25,697 bases of DNA from CAWIOX01 sp963837775 (GCA_963837775.1 CAWIOX010000005.1:1-25697), one strand, 5' to 3'; positions 1-9,235 are shown, counted from the stretch's first letter. The notes: generated by a model from the letters alone, not told the origin. A program made the numbers and translations.

Positions 1-970
1 CAATGCCGCTTTTCATGCGCTGCGCAAACAGGGATTGCGCACGATGGTTGTAAAAACGCAGAGCCAGCTCAGCATCGCCCGGACGTTCAAGAATGGTATG
101 AATGACCGGAACGGCGGCATAGGCACCGGAAATTGCCTCATACATGCCATGCCCGGACAAAGGATCCACCGTATAGGCAGCATCGCCAACCCTGAGATGC
201 GCAGCATCGGCGATAGCCCCTTTTAAAAAGGGCCGGCTGCCGCGCGCAGAAACTGGTGAAACAGCAAATGATCGGGGGCCGATCATCTTCTGAATTTCTC
301 CCAGCTTTTTGCAACTGGAAACAAATATATGTTTGCAGTCAAGGTTTGAAACCAAGGCGCTGGCCACCGTAACGTGCAACGACGCGTGATCTATGCCATC
401 CCAGGTTGCCCACGCCCAGCCATCTTCGAATGGTTCTATGAAGGTGAATGGCTCGCTACCGAATCGGGCTGAAAATGACTGGCTGAGCATCACCGATACC
501 GGCCCTGACAGCGCGCCTCTATTTTCACCACCCGTGCGGCCACAAGCTACTACGAGATAGTCGGCATGCATCACCCGCTGCGTGCCGCCGTCCTCGGATA
601 CGGTAATCAGCCATCCGCTTGCGTGCCTTTCGTAGTGACGGGCAGCACCCTGAATAAGCTGAATACCTAACCCGGACAAATCGCTCTGCAACGCTCGATC
701 CAGCGCTTGCTTTTCAATCAGGTATTCGCCATTTGCCAACTCAACCTGACCATGCCAGGATGAAAAGCGACGGGCAAGCTTGCTTGTCGCATCCAGCGCG
801 CGATGAAAGCCGGCTGATCTAAGTCCGTCAGCCGCCCTCATTGACAAGCCTTCCCAGACGGGATGCCTGCGCGCCTTCGCTACGACAACAAGCTCATACC
901 CGATTCTGTTCAACAGTGCCGCGGCTACTGCGCCAGCGGGTCCACCACCAACAACGCATATTTTTTTCAT
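1..970 (-). CDS. qhpG: QhpG-like FAD-dependent monooxygenase (partial, runs off left edge)
   Basis: About 323 N-terminal residues are visible and the C terminus lies outside the window. The protein opens with a Rossmann FAD-binding loop (MKKICVVGGGPAGAVAAAL, residues 1-19). Near residue 275 it has a second FAD-contact segment, RVGDAAYTVDPLSGHGMYEA, typical of the tryptophan-halogenase and monooxygenase-like flavoproteins. In the QHNDH system QhpG is the flavin monooxygenase that oxygenates the QhpC tryptophan which becomes the quinone of CTQ. That function is known for the family and is inferred here from the fold plus the full qhp set nearby. It starts 44 bp after the qhpR stop, so qhpR-qhpG are probably co-transcribed. 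An in-frame GTG two codons upstream (976) is closer to a GAAGGG Shine-Dalgarno and could be the real start. Alternative: another member of the same flavoprotein family with a different substrate. Confidence 0.8.
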   Translation of the reverse strand, partial: MKKICVVGGGPAGAVAAALLNRIGYELVVVAKARRHPVWEGLSMRAADGLRSAGFHRALDATSKLARRFSSWHGQVELANGEYLIEKQALDRALQSDLSGLGIQLIQGAARHYERHASGWLITVSEDGGTQRVMHADYLVVACGRTGGENRGALSGPVSVMLSQSFSARFGSEPFTFIEPFEDGWAWATWDGIDHASLHVTVASALVSNLDCKHIFVSSCKKLGEIQKMIGPRSFAVSPVSARGSRPFLKGAIADAAHLRVGDAAYTVDPLSGHGMYEAISGAYAAVPVIHTILERPGDAELALRFYNHRAQSLFAQRMKSGI

Positions 971-1014
971 TCGCACTACATTGTCACCCTTCTCTATCCG
1001 GTTTTTCGGGCTGG

Positions 1015-2037
1015 CTAGCAACGGTTCTTGCGCAAGGTTTCCGACGGGAGTTCGCCAAACATTGCCTTGTAGTTAGCCGAAAACTTGGAGGAGTGCCAGA
1101 ATCCCCAGCGGGCGGCGATATCTGCCACTGTCGTATGGGCGGCTCCGGCGTCGGCCTTGATGGCCCGCCGGACCCGGTTTAGCCGGATCGCTCTCAGATA
1201 GGCGACCGGATTGATATCCAGTACAGACTCGAAACTGTATTGCAGGGTACGCCGCGAGATATTCAGCGCTAAGCATAGGTCGGGGATCGTGACCGGATCG
1301 TCATGGTGTTCCAGCACGTACGCCTTGGCTTTCTCCACTACGCTCTTGCGCGAGGTAGCGAACACGCTATGGTCGTATGAGGTGGCACCGCTGGTTGCGA
1401 CCACCAGATTGTTGAAAATCTCCTGCTCAATGATTTTTCTGATCTGGGGGTAGTTCAGCATATTGGGGGCACTCTTGATGTTGCTCAGCAATAGTTCCAG
1501 AAACTCGCTCAAGCAGTGAGCGGCTTCGGCGGAGTGCTTGAGAACACCGGGCGCGGTGAGTTTAGCCTCGATATCCATGCCCCAGACGGCGCAGGAAAAC
1601 TCCCGTAATTCCGTGGCATCAGCGGAAACGGCAATGATGTCCAGTTGTTTAGGGGTCAGGAAATCCAGGGATTCGCCGCCACCCAGTGTGAACAGTGATC
1701 CCCGGTCGAGCATCGTCCCGGAAAACAGCCCTTCGCCGGTCGCATCCAGGGTAACGCCAATGGTGCGAGATCCCTCCCAGGGCAACCCTGTTTGATGTAA
1801 CACCTGATTGGTTTTCTCGCGGAACAACTGCACGTTGCCAAACCACACTTCATCCAGGGAGCCTGAGAACATGCCATTGGAGAGCTGCTCGTATTCTTGC
1901 TTCCAGTGTTGCAAACTGGCGGCGTGATTGTCGGCATCCCCGATCATCGCCTCAGTGAGAATAAAACAATCCTTCTCGCCGTGCGTGATGGCGGAGGTCG
2001 GCGGAGGTCGGAATGCCGGCAAATTCTGCGAGCTCAT
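1015..2037 (-). CDS. qhpR: AraC-family transcriptional regulator, probable QHNDH operon activator
   Basis: 340 residues. The C-terminal 90 residues hold the AraC/XylS double helix-turn-helix: a first helix pair around TIPDLCLALNISRRTLQYSF and a second around TVADIAARWGFWHSSKFSAN, ending in the usual FGELPSE box. The roughly 250-residue N-terminal part lacks the short cupin of AraC itself and resembles the long sensor half of EutR/FeaR-like regulators. In Paracoccus, QhpR activates the QHNDH genes in response to amines. The assignment here rests on family plus its position directly before qhpG. It is separated from the structural qhp genes by about 8 kb of same-strand catabolic genes. A 10-bp tandem duplication (1991-2010) lies in the first codons, but the frame after it is the conserved one. 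Confident as AraC family, less so as QhpR. Confidence 0.8.
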   Translation of the reverse strand: MSSQNLPAFRPPPTSAITHGEKDCFILTEAMIGDADNHAASLQHWKQEYEQLSNGMFSGSLDEVWFGNVQLFREKTNQVLHQTGLPWEGSRTIGVTLDATGEGLFSGTMLDRGSLFTLGGGESLDFLTPKQLDIIAVSADATELREFSCAVWGMDIEAKLTAPGVLKHSAEAAHCLSEFLELLLSNIKSAPNMLNYPQIRKIIEQEIFNNLVVATSGATSYDHSVFATSRKSVVEKAKAYVLEHHDDPVTIPDLCLALNISRRTLQYSFESVLDINPVAYLRAIRLNRVRRAIKADAGAAHTTVADIAARWGFWHSSKFSANYKAMFGELPSETLRKNRC

Positions 2038-2198
2038 GCGGTAATCCTTGCATCTTTGTTTGGTTTAAGGATTGCAGGATTTAATGCCATTTGGATACCA
2101 AACGACGTTAAATTTGCTGATGAAATCCTTTAACCGATCCAATCTCTTGATTTTATACGTCGCGTACTTGTTCAGCATAGCAGTCATAGAGCTTCCGC

Positions 2199-2240
2199 AT
2201 AGGGTGGGCGCGGCTTGGAAATAAGTTGCACCCACTCTAT
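2199..2240. terminator. Imperfect inverted repeat between ALDH and qhpR
   Basis: ATAGGGTGGG (2199-2208) pairs with CCCACTCTAT (2231-2240) at 9 of 10 positions across a 22-nt loop. It sits about 60 bp past the stop of the leftward aldehyde dehydrogenase gene and 160 bp before the qhpR start. It could terminate the upstream transcript or be a degenerate intergenic palindrome. There is no T-run on the minus strand, so intrinsic termination is doubtful. The rest of the 2038-2300 gap shows no gene. Confidence 0.3.
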
Positions 2241-2300
2241 ACGATGATGATCAAGCGCCGCTCAAGGCACCCGGATCGCTCCTCAATTCTCGCAATCCGA

Positions 2301-3806
2301 TCACACCGACATGATGACCGATTTCGACTCGGTATATGCATCGAGGCATGCCTTGCCCATTTCACGTCCCAGACCCGACTGCTTGTAGCCGCCAAACGGC
2401 ATCGCGCTATCCAGAATATTATGGCAGTTGACCCATACCGTGCCCGCCTTGATCTTCGGAATCAGGCGATGCACCCGTGACAGATCATTCGACCAGATAC
2501 TGGCGCCCAATCCATACGTTGTATCGTTGGCCCAGGCTGCCACTTGGTCCAGATCGTCGTACGGCATCGCCACCAGCACCGGACCGAAAATTTCTTCCCG
2601 CACGACGCGCATCTTCGGATTTACGTCCACCAGCACGGTTGGCTGGACAAAGAAGCCGGTGCTGCCAAAGCGTGCGCCGCCTGAGGCGGCGGCAGCGCCT
2701 TGTTCGATCCCGGAATCGATATACGCGCAGACCCGCTCCATCTGTGCGCGCGACACCAACGGTCCCAGTTCGGTGGCCGGATCCAGGCCGCTGCCGACTT
2801 TCATTTTGCCGGCGACGTCCGACAGGTCACTCACTACCCGGTCAAATATCTTCTTATGCACATACAAGCGCGAACCGGCGCAGCAGACCTGCCCCGCATT
2901 GAAAAAGATGGCGGATGCGGCACCTGCGGCGGCGGTAGCCGGATCGCAGTCATCCAGAACGATCATCGGCGACTTGCCGCCCAGTTCCAGCGAGATGCGC
3001 GTCATGTTCTCGAGCGCCGCCTTGCCGACCATTTTTCCGACTTCGGTGGAGCCGGTGAAGGTGACTTTATTGATGCCGGGATGACGGGCCAGCGCCGCGC
3101 CTGCGGAGTGGCCATAACCGGTGACGATATTCACTACTCCGGCAGGGTAGCCGGCTTCCTGGATTAGCTCCCCCAGACGCAGCGCAGACATCGGCGTCTG
3201 CTCGGCCGGCTTGAGCACCACGGTGCAACCGGTCGCCAGCGCCGGGCCCAGTTTCCAGGCCGCCAGCAGCAGCGGAAAATTCCACGCAACGATCGCCCCG
3301 ACGACACCGACCGGCTCTTTGCGCGTGAATGCCATGAATTTGTTGGCGGGCGCAAATGGTGCCGACAAATCATTGGTCGTGCCCTCGATCTTGGTCGCCC
3401 AGCCCGCCATGTAGCGGAAAAAATCCACGGTCAGCGCGACATCGACATAACGCGCCACCGTCACCGATTTGCCGTTATCGATCGATTCGATTTCGGCGAT
3501 GCTCTGCGCATTGGCCTCGACCAGATCGGCCAGCTTCAGCAATAACCGCTCGCGCTGGGCCGGACGCATGTCGTGCCAGTCGCCGGATTCAAAAGCCTTG
3601 CGGGCGGCAAGCACTGCCAGATCGATATCCTGCTGATCTCCTGCCGGCACCGATGCAATCAGCTTTTCATCGGCGGGATTATGTACTTCCAGCCGTGCAC
3701 CACCGATGGCTTCCACCCAATGTCCATCAATCAACATCTTGTGTTGTTTTTTAAAAAAGGCCACGGTATCGGCAGATACCAGATTGCTGTGTGCAGTAAA
3801 GTCCAT
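2301..3806 (-). CDS. NAD(P)-dependent aldehyde dehydrogenase, phenylacetaldehyde dehydrogenase-like
   Basis: 501 residues, full length for the ALDH superfamily. The signature elements are in order: Asn176 in AWNFP, Lys199 in VVLKPAEQTP, the Rossmann TGSTEVG loop from residue 251, the general base Glu274 in LELGGKSP, and the catalytic Cys308 in GQVCCAG. The EEIFGPV and MPFGGYKQSGLGRE blocks follow. The closest remembered relatives are phenylacetaldehyde dehydrogenases (FeaB/PadA/PeaE) and betaine-aldehyde-type enzymes. Beside a QHNDH cluster the natural job is oxidising the aldehyde released by amine oxidation to the acid, as PeaE does in Pseudomonas phenylethylamine catabolism; this is inference. 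An AGGAG site lies 8 nt before the ATG. The acyl-CoA synthetase pseudogene ends only 29 bp upstream, implying a former two-gene transcription unit. The exact substrate cannot be read from sequence. Confidence 0.9.
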   Translation of the reverse strand: MDFTAHSNLVSADTVAFFKKQHKMLIDGHWVEAIGGARLEVHNPADEKLIASVPAGDQQDIDLAVLAARKAFESGDWHDMRPAQRERLLLKLADLVEANAQSIAEIESIDNGKSVTVARYVDVALTVDFFRYMAGWATKIEGTTNDLSAPFAPANKFMAFTRKEPVGVVGAIVAWNFPLLLAAWKLGPALATGCTVVLKPAEQTPMSALRLGELIQEAGYPAGVVNIVTGYGHSAGAALARHPGINKVTFTGSTEVGKMVGKAALENMTRISLELGGKSPMIVLDDCDPATAAAGAASAIFFNAGQVCCAGSRLYVHKKIFDRVVSDLSDVAGKMKVGSGLDPATELGPLVSRAQMERVCAYIDSGIEQGAAAASGGARFGSTGFFVQPTVLVDVNPKMRVVREEIFGPVLVAMPYDDLDQVAAWANDTTYGLGASIWSNDLSRVHRLIPKIKAGTVWVNCHNILDSAMPFGGYKQSGLGREMGKACLDAYTESKSVIMSV

Positions 3807-3835
3807 TGTGTGTCTCCTGGTTTTTATGAATGGTG

Positions 3836-5597
3836 TTATTGGTGTTTACAACGATCCGGCACGCATGCCTGTTGCAGTGCAAGCCGCTTTTGATCATCGG
3901 ACGGTGCTTCGAATTTCTCAATGTTCATCCGCATGCGCTGCGTCAGGTCGCGCGCCTCTTCCTCATGCCTGAGTTCAACCGGCGGTCTTTCTGAAAGAGT
4001 TTTCGGCAGCGCTTGAACTCGATGCGACGTATCCGTTTGTACGGCGCAGGTGATCGCGGGCATAAGCGAGAATCGCCTGCGCCAGCGCAGCACTCGGCGC
4101 CACACCGTCGCGCAGCGTGACGAATGCTCGGCCCGAGCTGCTCGGGTCGGGACTCGGCACCACGGCGGCCTCAAGCCTTCGGGGTGTTCCAGCAATATGC
4201 TCTCCAGCTCAAACGGACTGATGCGGTAATCCGACGCCTTGAACACGTCATCGGCCCGGCCGATAAAAGTCAGGTAGCCGTCGCTGTCGCGGCTGGCAAT
4301 ATCGCCGGTGCGGTAATGTCCATCCGCCATCGCTTCGGCAGTGCGCTGCACATCGCCGGCATAGCAGAGTCATCAGGCCCAGCGGGCGCTGTGCGAGGTC
4401 AATCGCAATTTCACCCTGTTCGGCGCGGCATCCGTCATTATCGAGCAGCGCGATGCGATAGCCCGGCAAAGGCCGGCCTACCGATCCGCTTTTGACCGCC
4501 TGGCCGGGGGTATTGCCGATCTGTGCAGTGGTTTCGGTCTGGCCATAGCCGTCGCGTATCGTGATGTTCCATGCGGCTTGCACCTGCTGCGATCACTTCC
4601 GGGTTGAGCGGCTCGCCGGCGCCACGATCTCGCGCAGGCTTACCGGATAACTCTTCAGGTCTTGCTGAATCAGCATGCGCCACACCGTCGGCGGAGCGCA
4701 CAAGGTGGTCACTCGATATTTGACCAAGGTGGCGAGAATATCCCTGGCATCGAAGCGCGACTGGCTGCGGATAAACACGGTCGCCCCGGCATTCCACGGT
4801 GCAAACACACAACTCCAGGCATGCTTGGCCCAACCGGGCGAACTGATATTGAGGTGAATATCACCGGGGCGCAGACCGATCCAGTACATCGTCGACAAAT
4901 GGCCGACCGGGTAGCTGACATGGGAATGCTCGACCAATTTCGGCTGGCTGGTGGTGCCGGAAGTGAAGTAGCGCAGCAGCGGCGCATCGGACTGATGAAA
5001 TGTCCGGGACAAGCTAGCGGAGCATTGATAAGCGTCCTCATACTGGATCCACCCCGGCTGCGAAAATCCGACGGCGATCCGGCTGAAATCACCACTTACA
5101 CTATCGAATTTTGCGCTTTCCGTCTGACCGATCAGCACATGCCTGATCGCGCCGCGCGCAATGCGATCCTGCAAGTCGCGTGAAGTCAGAAGCGGCGTTG
5201 CCGGAACCAGGGTGACGCCGATCTTCATGCAGGCCAGCATGATTTCCCATAAGGGTCAACGTTGCCCAGCACCATCAGCGCACTATCGCCGGCCCGGATC
5301 CTTGCTGCAGAAAAAAGTTGGCGACCTGATTTGAGCGCTGCGACATTTGCTGAAACGAACGCTTTTGTTCGCGTCCGTCTTCCTCGACTATCCACAATGC
5401 GGTCGCCGTATTGTGGATCGCCATGGAATCGAAATAGTCCAGGGCCCAGTTGAAATGCGTCAGCTTGGGCCAGACGAAATCACGCACCGCAGTCGCATAG
5501 TCTTCTCGGTGCTGCAAAAGGAAATCGCGCGCAACAATGAATTTTTCCGCTCCAACATTTCCGTATTTTCCGTAATCGGTTGGTTTGAATTGCTCAT
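3836..5597 (-). pseudogene. Acyl-CoA synthetase (AMP-binding, medium-chain/aromatic-acid type), multiply frameshifted
   Basis: The full length of an AMP-forming acyl-CoA synthetase is recognisable, but in changing frames. From the right come an N-terminal block (KFIVARDFLLQHREDYAT, FNWALDYFDSMA, about 5548-5275) and an adenylate core with YFTSGTTSQPKLVEH and PGWAKHAW (5240-4600). Next is DGYGQTETT (4583-4390), then HYRTGDIASRDSDGYLTFIGRADDVFKASDYRISPFE (split: HYRTGDIASRDSDGYLTF plus IGRADDVFKASDYRI, 4351-4170). Last are a C-terminal domain partly in another frame and a tail RPPVELRHEEEA ending at 3836. At least four frame changes occur, and the region around the catalytic C-terminal lysine (normally KTLSGKIRR) reads KTLSERPP. 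The intact ancestor would have made a CoA thioester from the acid produced by the neighbouring ALDH. The start at 5597 follows MSNSNQPITENTEMLE, which needs one inserted base near 5550 to join the conserved frame. Some frame changes could be sequencing errors, but the number suggests real decay. Confidence 0.85.
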
Positions 5598-5720
5598 GAA
5601 TATTCCAGATCCAATACTGTTGGCCATCAATGTGGCGTTGGGCTGGCTTGCACACCGGCCAAGCCGAACAGCACCGGAGCATGGTTTGCACCCTCCACCA
5701 CGTCGGTATAGCTGGTAGCA
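5190..5720 (-). repeat. Direct repeat copy A (acyl-CoA synthetase 5' region)
   Basis: This stretch is similar, in the same orientation, to 7868-8335. It covers the first ~390 bp of the acyl-CoA synthetase gene and about 120 bp upstream of its start. A 57-bp core (5492-5548) is identical to 8125-8181. Outside the core, copy B matches copy A with many small gaps, and upstream of the start codon the similarity becomes looser but stays recognisable (shared AACCATGCTCC). Confidence 0.8.
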
Positions 5721-5762
5721 TCTGAGCTCCTAGACCGCCAAGTCAAAGTTGCCCGGAATGCG

Positions 5763-6149
5763 CTACACATATCTATACCACGACGAACGATACAAACATC
5801 CAGCCAATCGCGGCAGCTTCTCTCCGGCTGCACGAGCCGCATCGACCGCGCGCGCTGCAGCAATCGCCCCAACACGATTCAAGGTAATGGAGGCTCTTAG
5901 TCTACCGAGTGCGTCTGCACGATCAAGCAGCGTTCGAACATACGTCTCCGCAGTGAGCTGCCCCGCCGCGATTGCAGAGACGACTTGTGTTGCAGTCATC
6001 GACAACTGCTGAGTCTTGCAATAGTACGTGGTTTGGACGAGCGATTTCCTTCGTCTGCAGAGTATTCCTGCGCTAACCCCTGGAGCAACTGCCAAGGCAC
6101 CTAGGTTCGATACAAAACTACGCCCGCTCATGCTTTTTGGAAATTTCAT
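5763..6149 (-). pseudogene. Amidase-signature enzyme, 5' fragment with export signal
   Basis: 128 residues, where amidase-signature enzymes usually have 450-550. The start carries a possible Tat-like leader (SGRSFVSNLGALAVAPGVSA; only one arginine of the twin pair remains). It is followed by the helical N-terminal amidase segment (TATQVVSAIAAGQLTAETYV, LLDRADALG, SITLNRVGAIAAARAVDAAR). The frame then breaks after LPRLAG, exactly where the catalytic lysine motif (VVKDNI) should follow, and stops within 15 residues. The Ser-cisSer-Lys catalytic core is therefore absent. An AGGGA site precedes the ATG. The fragment lies between two other broken genes and is best read as debris of a transferred or deleted catabolic gene, not as a working protein. 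Confidence 0.65.
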
Positions 6150-6394
6150 TTTTCCCTGAATGGCTGAAAGCGGCAGCCTTGAATGCCAAACGTTGACCGT
6201 ACAAGGAAGCGTTAATTGGGGTTAAAAAAGGCGACGAGCGCCAACATGCACATAGCATGAGACAACCATGATTCGGTACAGGCTACCTTGGCTCAGGCGG
6301 AGCAGACGCCAAACCAGTTTCAACGTCTGCAGGTTCATATATAAGAGAAGGCATTGGCTTCGCACCCCAGACCAACACCGACTGTAAGCACTCT
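6150..6394. other. Gap without recognisable gene
   Basis: Between the second ALDH stop and the amidase fragment I see no conserved reading frame, no strong hairpin and no repeat. Overlapping open frames here have no recognisable protein features. Confidence 0.4.
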
Positions 6395-7839
6395 TTAAAA
6401 CGGGTAAATGATTGGCTTGTCGAGTAGGCTAATCCACTGCGTTTGAGTAAATTCGTGGAAGTTTGCGGGCCCGCCGAATCGGCTACCATTTCCGGACGTC
6501 CCCATTCCGCCAAATGGCACGTGAAACTCGTTGTTTACTGTCTGGTCGTTGACGTGCACCATTCCTGCCTTGATACGCGACGAAAGTGCAAGGCCTCGTG
6601 ACAGCGAACGTGTATGCACCGCAGCGGCCAGTCCATACGGTGACCCGTTAACAAGCGCAACAGCCTCATCGTCATTGTCAAAAACTGTTATCGGTGCCAC
6701 TGGCCCAAAGATTTCCTCCTGGAATACTGGCATGTCAGCGGTGACACCCGTCAGAACCGTGGGAGCATAAAAGAGGTTTGTGTACTCTCCTCCCGCTAGC
6801 AAAGTGGCACCAGCAGCTACGCTCTTACGAACGATGTCGTCGATTCTATCTCGCTGCTTCTGATTGATTAAAGGCCCCAGATGTACCTGGCCTGTATACG
6901 GATTACCTACCTGCAGTTTCCGCGCACGTTCAGCCAGCTTGGCCGCATACTCCTCCGCAAGCGAGCGATGTACGAGGTGGCGCCCCGTCTGCATACATAT
7001 CTGTCCCTGGTGAAGGAAAGAGCCCCATGCACCATTCGAACTTGCAGCATCGACATCGGCATCATCAAGAATAACAATTGCATTATTGCCGCCGAGCTCA
7101 AGCGCGACCTTCTTCAGCATCTGCCCGCAGACCTGTCCGATAGCACGGCCTACCGCGGTCGACCCTGTGAAAGAAATCATTCCAACCTGAGGATGACGTA
7201 CTAGCGCGTCACCGGCCACAGGGCCGCCAGGAATCACATGGAAAACCCCAGAAGGCAGACCAGCATCTTCGAAAACGCGGGCGAGAAGCAGCCCACCAGA
7301 TACGGCGCTCTGAGGGTCCGGTTTGAGTATCACCGCGTTACCGACCGCCAGAGCCGGCGCTACAGAACGCATCGACAGCAGGATGGGGAAATTCCACGGT
7401 GCGATAACGCCGACGACACCGATTGGTAATTGTCGGGAAAGATTCATACGACCAAGCATCGCAGACGGATAGAGCGCACCTTCCGGTTGCATAGGCATCG
7501 CTGCTGCCATTAACAACTGCTCGTAAGTGGCGTGTAGCTCCCATTCCGCCTTGGCCCGGGTAGACCCGCACTCACGGATGTTCCAGTCGTTAATCTCTGG
7601 CGCTCTCTCCCGCGTACCTGGCGGCCTCTCGTAAATAGCTGCTCGCTGGTCGAACGGCATCGATGCCCATGCCCGCGCCTCGCTGCCGACTTGCCGCGCG
7701 GTCATATCTTCCGGCAACCTATCCATGCTGCCGATGGTCTCTCCAGTTGAAGGTTCGATCACAGACGAAGCGCCGCCAGCGGGATCCCCCCCGTTCGAAA
7801 GATACGGCCTTCCCGACGGTTTTGCTTGATGTTATTCAT
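6395..7839 (-). CDS. Aldehyde dehydrogenase, benzaldehyde/vanillin dehydrogenase-like, N-terminal frameshift
   Basis: A long frame from a GTG at 7762 gives 455 residues with all ALDH landmarks: PWNFP, VILKPDP, FTGSTAVG, general base Glu222 in LELGGNN, catalytic Cys256 in GQICMQTG, EEIFGPVAP, and the C-terminal FGGMGTSGNGSRFGG typical of the benzaldehyde dehydrogenase group (XylC/vanillin dehydrogenase-like). The GTG is probably an internal valine. An ATG at 7839 with a GAGGG site opens a frame that is one base out. Adding one G to the seven-G run at 7786-7792 would fuse it into a normal ~26-residue-longer N terminus. A further oddity is the segment YERPPGTRERAPEI, where relatives have a smooth LRxAAxLL helix, suggesting two compensating indels near 7600-7635. 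Functional state is uncertain; an aromatic aldehyde substrate is inferred from family. Confidence 0.75.
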
Positions 7840-7867
7840 ATACCCTCGTCAAACTGTTAATTCCCCG

Positions 7868-8225
7868 TCGGCGTTGCCGGCCATGTGACGCCGATTCATA
7901 CAGGCCAGCTGATTCCCGGGCCGACGTGCCCAGCCCCAGCGCCATCTCCGGCCCGGACCTTGTCCCAGAAGAATGGCGACCTGATGAACGCGCGACACTG
8001 CTGAACGACGCTTTCTCGCGTCCGTCCTCGACACCCAGCGGTCGCCGTTGTGGATCGCCATGGAACGAATAGTCCAGGGCCCAGTTGAAATGCGTCAGCT
8101 TGGGCCAACGAAATCACGCACCGCGTCGCATAGTCTTCTCGGTGCTGCAAAAGGAAATCGCGCGCAACAATGAATTTTTCCAGTTCTGACATGTCCGTAT
8201 CCAAAATAGCTGATTGATTGCGCAT
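7868..8225 (-). pseudogene. Acyl-CoA synthetase 5' fragment (second, decayed copy)
   Basis: From an ATG at 8225 the frame reads MRNQSAILDTDMSELEKFIV and then ARDFLLQHREDYAT, the same N-terminal block as the synthetase at 5597. It then loses frame through a series of one- to three-base deletions relative to that copy. Similarity fades near 7868, just right of the ALDH promoter, so only about the first 130 codons remain and the adenylation core is missing. Differences from copy A are almost all losses of bases rather than substitutions. No protein of known function can be made from it. Confidence 0.75.
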
Positions 8226-8335
8226 GTAATCCATATCCAAGCTATTGCACTGTTTCTATCACCCGGCTGGCACGCGGCCAGGCACAGCAAGGAGCATGGT
8301 TCACGCGCCCCACACCAGGCAGAACCACGCTGCCA
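7868..8335 (-). repeat. Direct repeat copy B
   Basis: Partner of the repeat at 5190-5720, same orientation, about 2.65 kb apart. The pair brackets the amidase fragment and the benzaldehyde-dehydrogenase-like gene. Homologous recombination between them would delete or duplicate that segment. The part left of the porin stop (8226-8374) holds no gene beyond this looser similarity. Confidence 0.75.
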
Positions 8336-8374
8336 AGCGGACCAGAAACGGGGGGAAGGTGGTGATGCGTGCTG

Positions 8375-9217
8375 TTAGAACGTCTTGTTGAGTGACAACA
8401 CAAACGTGCCTGCAGCCGGGTCCGAGGCTTCCGCCACGCCGGCCGAATTCAAGGCGCCGGTCGTATAGCTGTCGTAGACATTGGTCGCGCCTTTGGCCTT
8501 GGTGTAGGCGCCGGCCAGGGTCCAGCCGCCCTCGAATGTCTTGCTGACGCCGACCTTGTAATCCTTCCAGTCGTAGATCGAATTGTCGGCCGCTGCCTTG
8601 CTTGCCACCCGCCCGATGCCGTAGTGCAGGTTCAGCGTATAGCCGGAACCCATGTCGTAGTTGGCGCCCAGGTCCCAATAGCCGGTGCCGCGCGCGTCGG
8701 CAATCCCGAATGAATCCTTGGTGTAGGTGGTGTTGTATTTGGCGTACAGGAACTTGTAAGTCAGGCCGAGCGACAGTTCGCCATAGTCATATTTGGTATT
8801 GGTCGCCGCATAGACTGCGCCCGGATACTTGTAGTAATAGACGATGCCGCTATAGCCGACATCTCCTGCGGCACCGGTATAGCCGCCGTACAGGTCCCAC
8901 TCGATCGTGCCGTTTTCGATGTAGCGGTTGCTGACATTGGACAACCAGGTGCCGGCCGAAAAGCCGCTCGGATGCGCATAGTCGAAGCCGCCCTGCAATG
9001 CCGGCTTGCCCCAGGTCTGGCGAAATCCGCGCGACACATATTGCGACGCCAGGGTGACATTGGCGGTCACCGGCCAGGCCGCGGAAACCGGTGGAAACGC
9101 CCTGCTGCCGGCATCCGGCACAGGCGCGACTGCGACGACCGGATCAGTGCTCTGGGCCTGCGCGGTGGCGGCCAGCAGCGTTAAAGATAATGCAAAAAGC
9201 GGTTTGTTCAATTTCAT
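8375..9217 (-). CDS. TorF-family putative outer-membrane porin
   Basis: 280 residues. A clear signal peptide (MKLNKPLFALSLTLLAATAQA, cut after AQA) leads into a Pro/Ala-rich spacer. The rest is made of alternating aromatic and polar beta strands (VTLASQYVSRGFRQTWGKPALQGG, GTIEWDLYGGYTG, LGLTYKFLYAKYNTTY) and ends in Leu-Asn-Lys-Thr-Phe, the terminal Phe recognised by the BAM machinery. SQYVSRGFRQT near the first strand is the hallmark of the TIGR02001/Gcw_chp (TorF) family, whose members are predicted porins of unsettled substrate. An AGGAG site lies 6 nt before the ATG. It sits about 175 bp beyond the qhpE-coupled small ORF, so it may be on the operon tail or have its own leader. A role in letting amines into the periplasm is a guess from context. 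Confidence 0.8.
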   Translation of the reverse strand: MKLNKPLFALSLTLLAATAQAQSTDPVVAVAPVPDAGSRAFPPVSAAWPVTANVTLASQYVSRGFRQTWGKPALQGGFDYAHPSGFSAGTWLSNVSNRYIENGTIEWDLYGGYTGAAGDVGYSGIVYYYKYPGAVYAATNTKYDYGELSLGLTYKFLYAKYNTTYTKDSFGIADARGTGYWDLGANYDMGSGYTLNLHYGIGRVASKAAADNSIYDWKDYKVGVSKTFEGGWTLAGAYTKAKGATNVYDSYTTGALNSAGVAEASDPAAGTFVLSLNKTF

Positions 9218-9235
9218 GTTGTCTCCTTTATGGCT

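Noticed and set aside
1991..2010. 10-bp tandem duplication (GCGGAGGTCG twice) in the qhpR start region
   Set aside because: Too short to mean much, and the conserved reading frame runs through it.
5598..5720. Possible alpha/beta-hydrolase C terminus (VEGANHAPVLFG) just upstream of the synthetase
   Set aside because: A short motif-like stretch only; no supporting upstream domain is present in any frame.
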